A stretch of 64,000 nt of DNA from Lactiplantibacillus nangangensis (GCF_005405065.1 NZ_BJDI01000010.1:62001-126000), one strand, 5' to 3'; counted from the first letter of the stretch, positions 29,301-38,592 are shown. The notes: a model not told the origin generated them from the letters alone. Made by a program: numbers and translations.

Positions 29301-29732
29301 CAGATGGCATTTGCCACTGGGAGCGACTTGTCAGGTGAGATTGATCTGACGATTTTTCCAACGACCTATCAGCGCCTACAAGCGGTGTTGAAAACCGATA
29401 CGATCGTGTTGATCAGTGGTAAGGTTGAGGTCAAGCGGGGGTTACAAGTGATCGTTAACCAGTGGCAACTGGCCGACCAGTTCCCGGCACCGACCGGACA
29501 GCTATTCCTGCGGCTACAAACCGCGACGGCAACGCCGGAAGTGCAGAAGGCCATTTTGAAAATATGTCGTCAATTTTCAGGCCCAAATCCCGTGCTGATC
29601 TATTCAGCGGTGGCTCGTAAGACTGTTGAACTAAATTCACAGTATTGGGTGAAAGATGACCCGAAAATGGTTGGAGCGCTTACAAGCCTATTAGGTCGCG
29701 ATAATGTTGTGATGAAAAGCGCAATCCCTTGA
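26382..29732 (+). CDS. dnaE: DNA polymerase III alpha subunit, DnaE type
   Basis: An 1116-residue C-family polymerase without an embedded exonuclease, hence DnaE rather than PolC; in Firmicutes DnaE extends RNA primers before PolC takes over. The catalytic palm includes PDIDLDIPDNRREQVL (about residue 391), with GPGRGSAAGSL just before; the thumb, fingers, helix-hairpin-helix region and C-terminal OB domain follow. The N-terminal PHP domain is recognisable (ALALTDVNVMYG), but the histidines normally binding metal at its start are replaced (VPLQVMSTFSLL). ATG at 26382 after AAAGGAG. Confidence 0.96.
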   Translation: MQVVPLQVMSTFSLLQSTSTITELVQAAKQQGYPALALTDVNVMYGIVDFYNACRQADITPILGITLELAGSQLAEQTFELVILAKDWQGYQNLMQLSTLKQTATAEQPLTLTSILPHLGHLVVMTPAKDSELVALLMQDQPQAATAWLQPLVTACDADSLYLGVSLDQSPALRTTLVEFAAQQQLPIVALDPVDYVQATDYFAVSVLRAIESGQQIEQPENLQGVAGSHYLRSADDLMQAYTQLNLTAALQATTTIAAACQVELVFKKPQLPKFPTPDQQPANQYLRQLCEQGLTQRLKAVSATVDQAPYHDRLDRELRVIDEMGFDDYFLIVWDVMNYAHRADITTGPGRGSAAGSLVAYVLQITDVDPLQYGLLFERFLNSKRANMPDIDLDIPDNRREQVLAYVHDKYGHDRVAQIITFGTLAAKQALRDVGRVFGLSTFEMSDWSAAIPNQFHISLSQAYQDSRRLQNLVADSSKNRLLFETAQRIEGLPRHYSTHAAGVVLSQVPLIEIVPLQAGSETMMMTQYTKDTVEAVGLLKMDFLGLRNLSLLASALHYVQRQTGQPLAITKIDLNDPATLRLFQVGDTTGVFQFESAGIRNVLRKLHPDNFELVAAVNALYRPGPMENIDHFIARKQGTEAVTYAAPELQPILGPTYGILVYQEQVMQVAAVMGGFSLGEADLLRRAMSKKKKTVIDEMRQQFITGAEQQHFSTAVATQVYQYIEQFANYGFNRSHAVAYSKMAFELAYLKVHYPGAFFTSLMNSILGNGTKLKQYLAEAKQHQVKIVPPDINVSGPYFDWDGHAITFGLSSIKGLRRDFIASLIAERQANGPFKNLQQLMQRLDAKWLKPELMTALIYAGALDHFGLNRAELLTSVPELMSSAELAGNSLSLFASLAPKIKKQPELPLSERLAKESEFLGAYVSGHPVESYKWLAQQQRTTLVSALSAEQSVKLLVYITKIRVIRTKRGQQMAFATGSDLSGEIDLTIFPTTYQRLQAVLKTDTIVLISGKVEVKRGLQVIVNQWQLADQFPAPTGQLFLRLQTATATPEVQKAILKICRQFSGPNPVLIYSAVARKTVELNSQYWVKDDPKMVGALTSLLGRDNVVMKSAIP

Positions 29733-29845
29733 TGTGACGGCGTTTTTAATCGGTGCTATTTTCAAAAAATAACAGACAACTTTTGTGAAAAGTGTTAAAA
29801 TCACTTATGGAGTTACGAACTCAATTTATTGCCTGAGGTGAAAAA

Positions 29846-30808
29846 ATGAAACGCATTGGTATTTTAACCAGTGGCGGCGACGCTCCTGGTATGAATGCGG
29901 CCGTTCGTGCTGTTGCTCGCAAAGCAATGGCCGAAGGGTTAGAAGCATACGGCATCAATTACGGCTTTGCCGGATTAGTTGCTGGTGACATTCATAAAAT
30001 AGAATCAGTAGATTTAGACGGTGTGGTCGGTGAAGGTGGAACGTTACTTTATTCTGCACGTTACCCAGAATTCGCACATGTCGAAGGTCAATTGAAAGGA
30101 ATCGAACAACTGAAGAAATTCGGCATCGATGCCTTAGTCGTTATTGGTGGCGACGGGTCTTATCATGGGGCCTTACGTTTAACTGAACATGGCTACAACA
30201 CAATTGGTCTTCCTGGGACCATTGATAATGATATTCCATTCACTGATTTCACGATTGGTTTCGATACGGCGGTTAACACCGACGTTGAAGCCCTCGATCG
30301 GATTCACGATACCGCTCATAGTCATGACCGGACTTTCGTTGTGGAAGTTATGGGTCGTGGCGCTGGGGATGTTGCATTGTGGGCTGGCGTTTCTGCCGGT
30401 GCCGATGAAATTATTGTCCCTGAACGCGATTGGGATATGGAAAGTGTTGCCAACAAGATCAAACACAACCGTGCTAACGGTCATCGCAGTAATATTATTG
30501 TGTTGGCTGAAGGCGTTATGGGTGCGGATGAATTTGTTGAAAAGTTATCACAATATGGTGACTTTGATGCCCGTGCTAACACGATTGGCCATATGCAACG
30601 TGGTGGCCGTCCAACTGCTAAAGACCGTGTCATGGCCAGCAAGATGGGCGCCTATGCCGTTGAACTCTTACTTAGTGGTAAGGGTGGCTTAGCCGTTGGG
30701 ATTCAACACAATGAACTAGTGAACCACAGTATGCTTGACCTCTTTGATTCCAAGCATGAAACTGAAGCCTCACTAGCTAAGTTGAATGATGAAATTTCAT
30801 TTAACTAA
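29846..30808 (+). CDS. pfkA: 6-phosphofructokinase
   Basis: A 320-residue ATP-dependent PFK that phosphorylates fructose 6-phosphate to fructose 1,6-bisphosphate. [18 protein letters not shown] and GGDGSYHGA bind [22 protein letters not shown] holds the catalytic aspartate; [10 protein letters not shown] and the GHMQRGG motif complete the substrate site. Length and residues match the bacterial tetrameric enzyme. It precedes pyk by 74 bases, the usual pairing in lactic acid bacteria. GAGGTG sits before the ATG. Confidence 0.98.
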   Translation: MKRIGILTSGGDAPGMNAAVRAVARKAMAEGLEAYGINYGFAGLVAGDIHKIESVDLDGVVGEGGTLLYSARYPEFAHVEGQLKGIEQLKKFGIDALVVIGGDGSYHGALRLTEHGYNTIGLPGTIDNDIPFTDFTIGFDTAVNTDVEALDRIHDTAHSHDRTFVVEVMGRGAGDVALWAGVSAGADEIIVPERDWDMESVANKIKHNRANGHRSNIIVLAEGVMGADEFVEKLSQYGDFDARANTIGHMQRGGRPTAKDRVMASKMGAYAVELLLSGKGGLAVGIQHNELVNHSMLDLFDSKHETEASLAKLNDEISFN

Positions 30809-30882
30809 TTTGTTTTTTATTAACTTGATAAAAATGACGTAAATGTCTTTTTATAAAAACTTTCAAGGGAGAGATTTTTCTT

Positions 30883-32643
30883 ATGAAGAAAACCAAGATT
30901 GTTTCAACACTTGGTCCTGCCAGCACCGATACTGACACTATTGTTAAATTGATCGAAGCCGGCGCAAATATTTTCCGCTTTAACTTCTCGCATGGTGACC
31001 ATGCCGAACATTTGGATCGTTTAAACAAGGTTCATGAAGCAGAAAAGATTACGGGTAAGACCGTTGGTATCATGCTTGATACTAAGGGTGCTGAAATTCG
31101 GACGACCGTTCAAAAAGACGGTAAGTCTGAATACAAGATCGGTGATAAGGTACGTATTACCATGGACGATTCACTCGAATCAACCAAGGATAAAATTGCC
31201 GTTACCTATGATGGCTTATATGACGATGTTCATGTAGGCGGTCATGTCCTCTTCGATGATGGTTTATTAGACATGAAGATCGACGAAAAAGACGAAGCTA
31301 ACCGCGAATTGGTTACCACTGTCCAAAACGCCGGTGTCTTAGGCTCACGTAAAGGTACTAACGCTCCTGGTGTTTCTATCAACTTACCTGGGATTACTGA
31401 AAAAGACTCAGACGATATTCGTTTTGGCTTGGATCATGAAATCAACTACATTGCTGCTTCTTTTGTTCGTAAGCCACAAGATGTCTTAGACATCCGTGAA
31501 TTACTTGAAGAAAAGCATATGGAACACGTTCAAATCTTCCCTAAGATCGAATCACAAGAAGGTATCGACAACGTCGATGAAATTCTTAAGGTTTGTGATG
31601 GTTTGATGGTTGCTCGTGGTGACATGGGTGTTGAAATTCCAGCTGAAAATGTGCCTTTGGTACAAAAGAGCTTGATCAAGAAATGTAATGCTTTGGGCAT
31701 GCCAGTTATTACTGCTACTCAAATGCTTGATTCAATGCAAGAAAACCCACGTCCTACTCGTGCCGAAGCATCTGACGTTGCCAACGCTGTCTTTGACGGT
31801 ACTGATGCAACCATGCTTTCTGGTGAAAGTGCTAATGGGCTTTACCCTGTTGAATCAGTTGCGATGATGGCTAAGATCGACCAAAAGGCCGAAAACACTT
31901 TAGCTGAAAATGGCAACTTACAATTGAACCGTTTCGACAAGACTAGTGTTACTGAAACAATCGGTATCGCTATTGCTCGTGCTGCTAAGAACCTTGGTAT
32001 CAAGACCATCGTTGCTGCGACTGAATCTGGCTACACTGCTAAGATGATTTCGAAGTACCGTCCAGATGCTGATATCTTAGCTATCACTTTTGACGAACGG
32101 ACTCAACGTGGCTTAATGGTTAACTGGGGTGTTCAACCAATTATTGCTGACAAACCAGAAACCACTGATGACATGTTTGATTTAGCTGCTTCAAAGGCCG
32201 TTGAACTTGGTTTTGCCAAGGAAGGCGACTTAATCTTGATCACTGCTGGTGTGCCAGTTGGCGAACGCGGTACGACTAACATCATGAAGATCCAATTAAT
32301 TGGTTCTCGTTTAGCCGATGGTCAAGGTGTCGGTGACGAAACTGTTATCGGTAAAGCAGTTATCGCAACTTCTGCACAAGAAGCAATCGACAAGGCCGTT
32401 GAAGGTGGCGTCTTAGTTACTAAGACCACTGACAAAGACTACTTGCCAGCAATCGAAAAGTCTAGCGCTTTGGTTGTTGAAAATGGCGGTTTAACTTCAC
32501 ATGCTGCTGTTGTTGGTATCTCAATGGGTATTCCTGTCATCGTTGGTGTTAAGGATGCTACTACGGTAATCTCTGATGGTCAATTGATCACCGTTGATTC
32601 ACGTCGTGGGATCGTTTACCGCGGTGCTTCAAACGCCTTATAA
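30883..32643 (+). CDS. pyk: Pyruvate kinase with C-terminal PEP-utiliser domain
   Basis: A 586-residue enzyme converting PEP and ADP to pyruvate and ATP. The core has KIVSTLGPAS, MLDTKGAEIRT, DGLMVARGDMGVEIP and PVITATQMLDSM. A C-terminal extension of about 110 residues matches the swivelling phosphohistidine domain of PEP-utilising enzymes, including GGLTSHAAVVGISMGIPV (about residues 535-552), as in Bacillus-type kinases. Codons are strongly biased to GGT, GCT, ACT and AAC, which fits high expression. Likely co-transcribed with pfkA; no strong terminator separates them. Confidence 0.98.
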   Translation: MKKTKIVSTLGPASTDTDTIVKLIEAGANIFRFNFSHGDHAEHLDRLNKVHEAEKITGKTVGIMLDTKGAEIRTTVQKDGKSEYKIGDKVRITMDDSLESTKDKIAVTYDGLYDDVHVGGHVLFDDGLLDMKIDEKDEANRELVTTVQNAGVLGSRKGTNAPGVSINLPGITEKDSDDIRFGLDHEINYIAASFVRKPQDVLDIRELLEEKHMEHVQIFPKIESQEGIDNVDEILKVCDGLMVARGDMGVEIPAENVPLVQKSLIKKCNALGMPVITATQMLDSMQENPRPTRAEASDVANAVFDGTDATMLSGESANGLYPVESVAMMAKIDQKAENTLAENGNLQLNRFDKTSVTETIGIAIARAAKNLGIKTIVAATESGYTAKMISKYRPDADILAITFDERTQRGLMVNWGVQPIIADKPETTDDMFDLAASKAVELGFAKEGDLILITAGVPVGERGTTNIMKIQLIGSRLADGQGVGDETVIGKAVIATSAQEAIDKAVEGGVLVTKTTDKDYLPAIEKSSALVVENGGLTSHAAVVGISMGIPVIVGVKDATTVISDGQLITVDSRRGIVYRGASNAL

Positions 32644-32669
32644 AATTCACTTAAACCTGAATTTGAAAA

Positions 32670-32695
32670 GTCGTCGCTTAGCGGCGGCTTTTTTA
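32670..32695 (+). terminator. Intrinsic terminator after pyk
   Basis: gtcgtcgc (32670-32677) pairs with gcggcggc (32681-32688), with G-U pairs, followed by six T. Confidence 0.85.
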
Positions 32696-32809
32696 ATACA
32701 TAAGATTGCCTGGCCGGGGCACGCTACCAAGCGATAACCGGATAAATTGCGACCATTCCTCGCTATCTGCGGCGATTTCGGTTACAATTAATAACACGTG
32801 AGGTGTCGT

Positions 32810-33268
32810 ATGGAAAGCTGGCTATTTTTAGGGGCGATTTTGCTGATTGCCTGGCTGGGTAAAAATCAATCATTACAAATCGCCACATTGGTGGTATTGG
32901 TGATTAAGTTGATTCCCAACACAAGTAAATTATTGACAACGATTGGCCAAAAAGGCATCAATTGGGGTGTGACGGTGATCACCGTAGCGATTCTGATCCC
33001 CATTGCGACCGGCCAAATTGGCTTTCGTGATTTGTGGCACGCCTTCAGGTCACCAGTGGGTTGGATTGCTGTGGCTTGTGGAGTATTGGTCTCAGTCTTG
33101 TCATTTCATGGAGTCGGGTTACTGAATGCCTCACCCGAAATTACGGTGGCGCTCGTTTTCGGGACCATCATGGGTGTCGTCTTATTACGCGGCATCGCTG
33201 CTGGACCGATTATTGCGGCCGGCATTACTTATTGCATTATTCAAGTCTTACATTTAAGTTTGCAATAA
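32810..33268 (+). CDS. DUF441 family membrane protein
   Basis: A 152-residue protein with four to five hydrophobic segments and the DUF441 (UPF0756) pattern: [21 protein letters not shown] at the N-terminus, then [20 protein letters not shown]. Function unknown across the family. The ATG at 32810 is preferred over upstream in-frame codons because GAGGTG lies just before it. TACAAT at 32783-32788 is a possible -10. The stop is 16 bases before cvfB, with which it may share a transcript. Confidence 0.85.
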   Translation: MESWLFLGAILLIAWLGKNQSLQIATLVVLVIKLIPNTSKLLTTIGQKGINWGVTVITVAILIPIATGQIGFRDLWHAFRSPVGWIAVACGVLVSVLSFHGVGLLNASPEITVALVFGTIMGVVLLRGIAAGPIIAAGITYCIIQVLHLSLQ

Positions 33269-33284
33269 TTTGAAGGAGCTTATT

Positions 33285-34175
33285 ATGGAAAATAGTATTA
33301 TGGGAACGGTCGTCACTGCCAAAGTGACGGATGAAAATGATGACGCCTATTTTGTTCAAGTGAATGGGCAAACACTCTGGGTCGATAAACAGGAACCAGA
33401 AAAACCATTGCATATCGGTGGCCAGTATGAAGGGTTTGTTTATGAGAATGAAAACCATCAAGCTCAGATGACACGCCACATTCCAGAAATTTCATTTGAA
33501 AATTATGTTTGGGGAACGGTCGTACGGACCCGGCATGATTTAGGTGTGTTTGTGGACGTGGGCTTGCCAAACAAAGACTTAGTCGTTTCATTGGATGAAT
33601 TGCCAACTTTGAGTCGCTTATGGCCTAAAAAAGATGATCGCTTATTAGTGAAATTAGCACGTGACAATAAGGAACGGCTCTGGGGGACGTTAGCGGATCA
33701 AACCGTCTTTACTGACATGGCAACGCCTTATGATCGTGACCAAGTTAAGAATGCTGATACGCAAGTCACTGTTTTTCGCTTGAAAATGGCAGGGACGTCT
33801 GTGATTACCGATGATGGTCATTTAGGTTTCGTGCATCCTTCTGAACGTGACCAAGAACCACGTTTGGGTCAACATATGAAGGCCCGGGTGATCGGTCACT
33901 TGCGCGATGGTGAATTGAACCTTTCCTTGAAGCCACGGGGCTATGAAGAAATCGGGGATGATGCGCAAATGTTGTTGGCAGCTTTACAACATCAAGCTGA
34001 CCATACGTTACCATTCTGGGATAAGAGTGATCCAGAAGATATTCGGACGTACTTTAACATCAGTAAAGGCCAGTTTAAGCGTGCCGTCGGTAATTTATTG
34101 AAGCAACGGTTGATCACGCAGCAACCGGGTGAAATTAAATTAACTGAGGTCAATGATGACGAAACCGACGATTAA
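33285..34175 (+). CDS. cvfB: S1 RNA-binding domain protein, CvfB family
   Basis: A 296-residue protein with successive OB/S1-type folds (clear in NYVWGTVVRTRHDLGVFVDVGL, about residues 70-90, and again in MKARVIGHLRDGELNLSLKP) and a C-terminal winged-helix segment (IRTYFNISKGQFKRAVGNLLKQ). CvfB in staphylococci binds RNA and affects virulence gene expression. Here it is a core gene. ATG at 33285 after AAGGAG. Its end overlaps xerD by 20 bases. Confidence 0.93.
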   Translation: MENSIMGTVVTAKVTDENDDAYFVQVNGQTLWVDKQEPEKPLHIGGQYEGFVYENENHQAQMTRHIPEISFENYVWGTVVRTRHDLGVFVDVGLPNKDLVVSLDELPTLSRLWPKKDDRLLVKLARDNKERLWGTLADQTVFTDMATPYDRDQVKNADTQVTVFRLKMAGTSVITDDGHLGFVHPSERDQEPRLGQHMKARVIGHLRDGELNLSLKPRGYEEIGDDAQMLLAALQHQADHTLPFWDKSDPEDIRTYFNISKGQFKRAVGNLLKQRLITQQPGEIKLTEVNDDETDD

Positions 34176-35073
34176 TCAAACGATGCAGGACCAGCTTGCT
34201 GATTACCTGCATTTTTTGCGTGTTGAGCGGGGACTCGTGACCAATAGTATTAAAAGCTATCAGCAAGATCTGACTGAATTTGCCACTTATTTGATGACCC
34301 AGAAACTGACGTCTTTTAAGTTAGTAGATCGCTACGTGGTGCTAAACTATTTGCAAGTCTTAGATGAACAAGGCAAAGCGCGGAATACGATTATTCACGC
34401 CGTTTCCAGTTTGCGAAAGTTTTTTCAATATTTAGCGCAGATGCAAGCTATTGACAGTGATCCGATGCTGAAAATCGATACACCTAAGCGCGCGCAACAT
34501 TTACCCCAAGTCTTGTCGGCGCATGAAGTCGAACGGCTCTTAGCGGTTCCTAAGCTCGACACGACCTTGGGACTTCGTGACCGTGCGTTACTCGAAGTCA
34601 TGTATGCCACGGGGTTACGGGTCAGTGAAACGATCAACGTGAAGTTAGACGATCTACATTTAGATCTAGGCTTAATTCAAACGATTGGTAAAGGCGATAA
34701 GGAGCGAATTATCCCGATTGGCGATGTCGCGATTGATTTCGTCGAGCAGTATTTAAAAACTGCTCGACCAAAATTAGTGTCACCAAAGCGGCGTAACACC
34801 TATTTATTTTTAAACAATCATGGTGGTCAGTTGACGCGTCAAGGCGTCTGGAAAAATTTGAAGGCCCAAGTAAAAGCGGCGGGTATTGAAAAAGATGTGA
34901 CCCCGCATACGTTACGACATTCATTTGCGACCCATATTTTAGAAAATGGGGCCGATCTGCGGGTCGTCCAAGAATTACTGGGTCATGCAGATATTTCAAC
35001 AACCCAAATTTATACGCATATTACAAAGAAACGGCTAGCGGAGGTTTATAATAAGTATCATCCGCGCGCCTAG
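34156..35073 (+). CDS. xerD: Tyrosine recombinase XerD
   Basis: A 305-residue site-specific recombinase that resolves chromosome dimers at dif with its XerC partner. Catalytic residues are visible: Arg in TGLRVSE, Lys in GKGDKER, HTLRHSFATH (His and Arg), and the nucleophilic Tyr in GHADISTTQIYTH. The second of two adjacent ATGs, 34156, has six-base spacing from TGAGG; an internal ATG at 34183 would align better with Bacillus XerD but has no binding site. Overlap with cvfB implies coupling. Confidence 0.94.
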   Translation: MTKPTINQTMQDQLADYLHFLRVERGLVTNSIKSYQQDLTEFATYLMTQKLTSFKLVDRYVVLNYLQVLDEQGKARNTIIHAVSSLRKFFQYLAQMQAIDSDPMLKIDTPKRAQHLPQVLSAHEVERLLAVPKLDTTLGLRDRALLEVMYATGLRVSETINVKLDDLHLDLGLIQTIGKGDKERIIPIGDVAIDFVEQYLKTARPKLVSPKRRNTYLFLNNHGGQLTRQGVWKNLKAQVKAAGIEKDVTPHTLRHSFATHILENGADLRVVQELLGHADISTTQIYTHITKKRLAEVYNKYHPRA

Positions 35074-35090
35074 GTAAGGGGGGCCCACGC

Positions 35091-35450
35091 ATGCTAGTAA
35101 AATATCGCAAGGATTATGAGAAAGTTGCCATGGGCTTACTCTCTTTCATTCCGGATTTTAAGGAAATTGCCCATCTACAAACTGAAATGCAATGGTATCA
35201 GGCCACAAACAACCATCAACTTTTGTTGTGGCGGCAAGCTGATGGGGACTTCTGTGGCATCATTGGGATTGAGATTGGTTCGGACTTTATTTTGGTGCAT
35301 CATGCCTCATTGTCACCGGAAGAACGCAATTCACAAAATCAGCAACAAATGCTGGACGAACTCGCTGCCCTATATCCAAAGCAACGGGTCATGGGAACGT
35401 TAGAAATGGCGTCAGTGATTGGCGAATGGGAGCGTAATCGTGATAAATAA
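35091..35450 (+). CDS. ribT: RibT protein (GNAT-like)
   Basis: A 119-residue protein that resembles RibT, the last gene of the Bacillus riboflavin operon (MLVKYRKDYEKVAMGLLSFIPD at the start, in two parts; FCGIIGIEI in the middle). RibT has an acetyltransferase-like fold but its reaction is unproven. Here it sits between xerD and scpA, without riboflavin synthesis genes; an FMN riboswitch and transporter lie two kilobases downstream. GGGGGCCC precedes the ATG. The 3' end overlaps scpA. Confidence 0.85.
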   Translation: MLVKYRKDYEKVAMGLLSFIPDFKEIAHLQTEMQWYQATNNHQLLLWRQADGDFCGIIGIEIGSDFILVHHASLSPEERNSQNQQQMLDELAALYPKQRVMGTLEMASVIGEWERNRDK

Positions 35451-36204
35451 TGAACAGCCAATTACCATTAAAATTTCAGAATTTGAAGGACCTTTAGACT
35501 TATTGTTGCATCTGATCCGCCAAAATAAAATGGATATTTACGACATTCCAATTGCGGCGATCACGAAGCAGTATCTCGACTATTTACATTCTATGAAAGC
35601 CTTGCAGTTAGACATCGCTGGCGATTATTTAGTGATGGCGGCGACGTTAATGACGATCAAAAGCCGGTATTTATTGCCGCAAGCACCAGCTGAACCTGAT
35701 GAGGATGAGGCGGGTGACGAAGATCCACGAGATTCTTTAGTTGCTGAACTGTTAGCCTATAAGGTTTATCAGGAAGCTGCTGGTGAATTACGAGTTAAGG
35801 AACAAGCTCGCCGACAACATTTCACCCGTGAAGCGACATTGATGCCAACGGACTTGCCAACCCCACAATTAACCGCCGGGATTACGGTGGCCGATTTGCA
35901 AGCAGCGTTTCGACAATTGGTGGCAAAACGGCGGCTGGCGCGACCGTTGACTAAGACCGTTACTGCCGATCCAGTCACGATTGAGACGCGGATGCAACAA
36001 GTTCGGGCGCGACTCGTGGCGCAACCTCAAGGGGTCGATTTTGCGACCCTATTTACGCCGAGTGCCAGTGATGATATGCTAGTGACAACTTTTATGGCCG
36101 TGTTGGAACTAACCAAACAAGCGCAAGTCACTTTGGCGCAGACCACACAACTCGGCCCAATTCATTTATATTTACGACAGGATGAACAGCATGACGAACA
36201 TTGA
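35440..36204 (+). CDS. scpA: Segregation and condensation protein ScpA
   Basis: A 254-residue kleisin that bridges the SMC heads in chromosome condensation. The signature [12 protein letters not shown] lies near residue 15, followed by [15 protein letters not shown]; the acidic linker [13 protein letters not shown] separates N- and C-terminal parts. The GTG at 35440, seven bases after GGGAG and inside the end of ribT, is chosen. It overlaps scpB by 14 bases. Confidence 0.95.
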   Translation: MINNEQPITIKISEFEGPLDLLLHLIRQNKMDIYDIPIAAITKQYLDYLHSMKALQLDIAGDYLVMAATLMTIKSRYLLPQAPAEPDEDEAGDEDPRDSLVAELLAYKVYQEAAGELRVKEQARRQHFTREATLMPTDLPTPQLTAGITVADLQAAFRQLVAKRRLARPLTKTVTADPVTIETRMQQVRARLVAQPQGVDFATLFTPSASDDMLVTTFMAVLELTKQAQVTLAQTTQLGPIHLYLRQDEQHDEH

Positions 36205-36799
36205 ACAGATTGAAGGATTACTTTTTGTGGCTGGTGATGAAGGCATCAGTGTGGCCGAGATTGAACATGCCACGGGTTTTGCCAAGCCAGCCATCAATAC
36301 GATGCTCACGACTTTAGCGACCCACTACGCTGATGATGACGACTGTGCGCTGATGATCTTATCGACAGCCAATACGTATCGGTTAGCGACTAAAGCGACG
36401 ATTGCGCCAGTTTTAAAGCGTTATTTTGAAGCACCATTGTCCACGAGTCTTTCACAAGCGTCGTTAGAGGTACTGGCCATTATTGCGTATCGCCAACCGC
36501 TAACGCGAATTGAAATCGATGAGATTCGTGGCGTTCAAAGTGGTTCGACGATTCAAAAGCTAGTTTTACGTCAATTAGTGACGGAAACGGGACGATTAAG
36601 TGAACCTGGTCGCCCAATTTTATATGGGACCACTGATTTATTTTTAGATTACTTTGGCCTTAAAACATTGGATGACTTGCCAGCCATCGATTTAGACGCT
36701 TTGACTGACAGTGAGCATCCGGCACCAGAAGCCGATCTTTTTATGACGGCATTTCAAGATAAACTCAACGGACAACATCCAGATAGTGAGGAAAATTAA
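36191..36799 (+). CDS. scpB: Segregation and condensation protein ScpB
   Basis: A 202-residue partner of ScpA with two winged-helix domains. Typical segments are [14 protein letters not shown] at the start and [27 protein letters not shown] (in two parts, about residues 95-120). ATG at 36191 has eight-base spacing to AGGA; the ATG at 36182 does not. Its last base is the first base of rluB. Confidence 0.96.
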   Translation: MTNIEQIEGLLFVAGDEGISVAEIEHATGFAKPAINTMLTTLATHYADDDDCALMILSTANTYRLATKATIAPVLKRYFEAPLSTSLSQASLEVLAIIAYRQPLTRIEIDEIRGVQSGSTIQKLVLRQLVTETGRLSEPGRPILYGTTDLFLDYFGLKTLDDLPAIDLDALTDSEHPAPEADLFMTAFQDKLNGQHPDSEEN

Positions 36800-37515
36800 T
36801 GGCAGAACGATTACAAAAAGTGATGGCCGAAGCCGGCGTGGCGTCGCGGCGCAAGTCAGAAGTGTTGATCACTTCAGGGCACGTCCGGGTCAACGGTAAA
36901 ACGGTGACAGAATTAGGAGTCAAAGTCGACCCTCATGACCAAATCGAAGTCGATGGGACGCCCATCTTGGCCGAAAAATTGGTGTATTATCTCTTTTATA
37001 AACCACGTGGTGTGGTGACAACTGTGCATGATGAACGTGGCCGTAAAACCGTCATGGACTACTTTAAAGATGTGCCCGAACGGATCTATCCGGTCGGTCG
37101 TTTAGACTATGATACTTCGGGCTTATTAATTATGACGAACGATGGCGCCTTGGCTAACCGGCTGACGCATCCGAAGTATGAAGTGAAAAAGACGTACTTA
37201 GCTAAAGTGGAAGGCGTCCCAACGAATGCGGATCTGAAACAATTACGATTAGGTGTTGAAATCGATGGTCGTAAGACGGCGCCGGCTAAGTCGAACTTGT
37301 TAGATAGTGATCATAAGAAGCAAAACGCCTTGGTCCAACTGACGATCCATGAAGGCCATAACCATCAAGTCAAGAAAATGATGGCGGCAATTGGGCATCC
37401 CGTGACGAAGCTGAAACGGGAACGTTACGGGATTCTTGATTTACAAAGTTTACAGGCCGGTGAATACCGAAAACTAAAGCCGATTGAAATTAGCAAGTTA
37501 AAAGGTGAACGATAG
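36799..37515 (+). CDS. rluB: 23S rRNA pseudouridine synthase RluB
   Basis: A 238-residue pseudouridine synthase with an N-terminal S4 RNA-binding domain (RLQKVMAEAGVASRRKSE) and a catalytic core whose GRLDYDTSGLLIMTNDG holds the catalytic aspartate. It modifies helix 89/90 region of 23S rRNA in characterised relatives. It is coupled to scpB by a one-base overlap, a conserved Firmicutes order, and is the last gene of the cvfB-to-rluB run. Confidence 0.95.
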   Translation: MAERLQKVMAEAGVASRRKSEVLITSGHVRVNGKTVTELGVKVDPHDQIEVDGTPILAEKLVYYLFYKPRGVVTTVHDERGRKTVMDYFKDVPERIYPVGRLDYDTSGLLIMTNDGALANRLTHPKYEVKKTYLAKVEGVPTNADLKQLRLGVEIDGRKTAPAKSNLLDSDHKKQNALVQLTIHEGHNHQVKKMMAAIGHPVTKLKRERYGILDLQSLQAGEYRKLKPIEISKLKGER

Positions 37516-37518
37516 CGC

Positions 37519-37547
37519 TTGCATTTGTAGGTTGAAGTGTGTAAACT
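37519..37547 (+). promoter_or_regulatory. ribU promoter
   Basis: TTGCAT (37519-37524) and TAAACT (37542-37547) at 17-base spacing, just upstream of the FMN aptamer. Confidence 0.7.
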
Positions 37548-37576
37548 AGAGTTGTTAAAAAATAAATACTTGGTTC

Positions 37577-37691
37577 ATCTTCAGGGCAGGGTGTGATTCC
37601 CGACCGGCGGTTAAAGCCCGCGACCTATGTGCAAGCATAGTGATTTGGTGTAATTCCAAAGTCGACAGTTAAAGTCTGGTATAAAGAAGAT
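37577..37691 (+). promoter_or_regulatory. FMN (RFN) riboswitch
   Basis: The closing stem pairs atcttc (37577-37582) with gaagat (37686-37691). Inside are the conserved blocks cagggcagggtg, gaccggcgg, agcccgcga and attccaaagtcgacag. FMN binding would favour the downstream terminator and switch off ribU. This element and its terminator account for most of the 301-base gap between rluB and ribU. Confidence 0.97.
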
Positions 37692-37724
37692 CGAGCTTAT
37701 TTGGCATAAATTCGCAAATAAACC

Positions 37725-37763
37725 CGCCCTGATGACAGTTCTTTTGTTGTCGGGCGTTTTTTT
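37725..37763 (+). terminator. Riboswitch-controlled terminator
   Basis: cgccc (37725-37729) pairs with gggcg (37752-37756), with further weak pairing inside, followed by seven T. It lies between the FMN aptamer and ribU. Confidence 0.85.
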
Positions 37764-37816
37764 GTGGTGAATGACCAAAGCGGTTCAGTTGAAGATGACC
37801 CATAGGAGGGTGCGTT

Positions 37817-38401
37817 ATGCAACAAACAACGTTACGCCGACTAGTGGGCATTGCCTTGCTCGGCGCGTGTGCTTATATTCTCATGCTACTGGAGTTTCCC
37901 ATTATTCCAATTGCAGCTTGGATGAAGATTGACTTCTCAGATATTCCAATTTTAATTGGGCTGTTCCTTTACGGAATGGGTGGGGCGTTTGCCATTACCT
38001 TGGTTAAATTATTTCTGCATTCAGCCACAATGGGGTTTGCTTTACCAGATTTAATTGGGTCATTGGCCAGCTTCTTAGGGTCGGCTGTTTTGATTTTGGC
38101 GTTTGCCTTAGTGCTACGCTATTATCGTGGTAACGAAAAATGGCGGATGCCGCTAGCGATTGGGCTGGCAACGATTGGCTTAGTCGTAATCGAATCGTTG
38201 GCAAACTTAACTTTTGTCCTGCCGTTTTACATGCAGGTCATGGGGATGAAGCTCAGCGTGTCGTTGAACACGTTAGTCTTGATTGCAGTCGTCCCGTTTA
38301 ATCTGATCAAAGGGTTATTAGTGGGCGGCGTCTTCTGGCTGGTTTACCATCGCTTAGCTAAATGGCTAGGCAGTCGGAATCAATTGACTAGTCGCGTCTA
38401 A
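37817..38401 (+). CDS. ribU: Riboflavin ECF transporter substrate-binding protein RibU
   Basis: A 194-residue membrane protein with about six hydrophobic segments, matching S components of energy-coupling factor transporters (FPIIPIAAWMKIDFSDIPILIG is the typical RibU N-terminal region; written here in part for its key residues). It imports riboflavin together with a shared EcfAA'T module that is not in this window. Control by an FMN riboswitch supports the substrate. TAGGAGGG precedes the ATG, and a terminator follows. Confidence 0.95.
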   Translation: MQQTTLRRLVGIALLGACAYILMLLEFPIIPIAAWMKIDFSDIPILIGLFLYGMGGAFAITLVKLFLHSATMGFALPDLIGSLASFLGSAVLILAFALVLRYYRGNEKWRMPLAIGLATIGLVVIESLANLTFVLPFYMQVMGMKLSVSLNTLVLIAVVPFNLIKGLLVGGVFWLVYHRLAKWLGSRNQLTSRV

Positions 38402-38417
38402 TTAAAACAATTTATGG

Positions 38418-38459
38418 AGCATTGTCGCAGCCTGATTGGTTGAGATGATGCTTTTTTTG
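38418..38459 (+). terminator. Intrinsic terminator after ribU
   Basis: agcattgtc (38418-38426) pairs with gagatgatgct region (38444-38452) using two G-U pairs, then seven T. Confidence 0.75.
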
Positions 38460-38592
38460 GTTGGTCAGGTTGCCGGTTACATGCTATGCTTAATATCAAA
38501 TATCCTAATTGAGGCAGTCTCGAATGATGGTTCTTTTTTAGACGTCGAAGTTTAAGACATTACTAAACTTATGTTGTTGAAAGCAGGTGCTA

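Noticed and set aside
30809-30882. Terminator between pfkA and pyk
   Set aside because: Only a three-base stem (gac/gtc) precedes the T run; read-through is expected.
34156-35073. Phage or integron integrase
   Set aside because: Length, lack of extra domains and the cvfB-xerD-ribT-scpA context indicate the housekeeping XerD.
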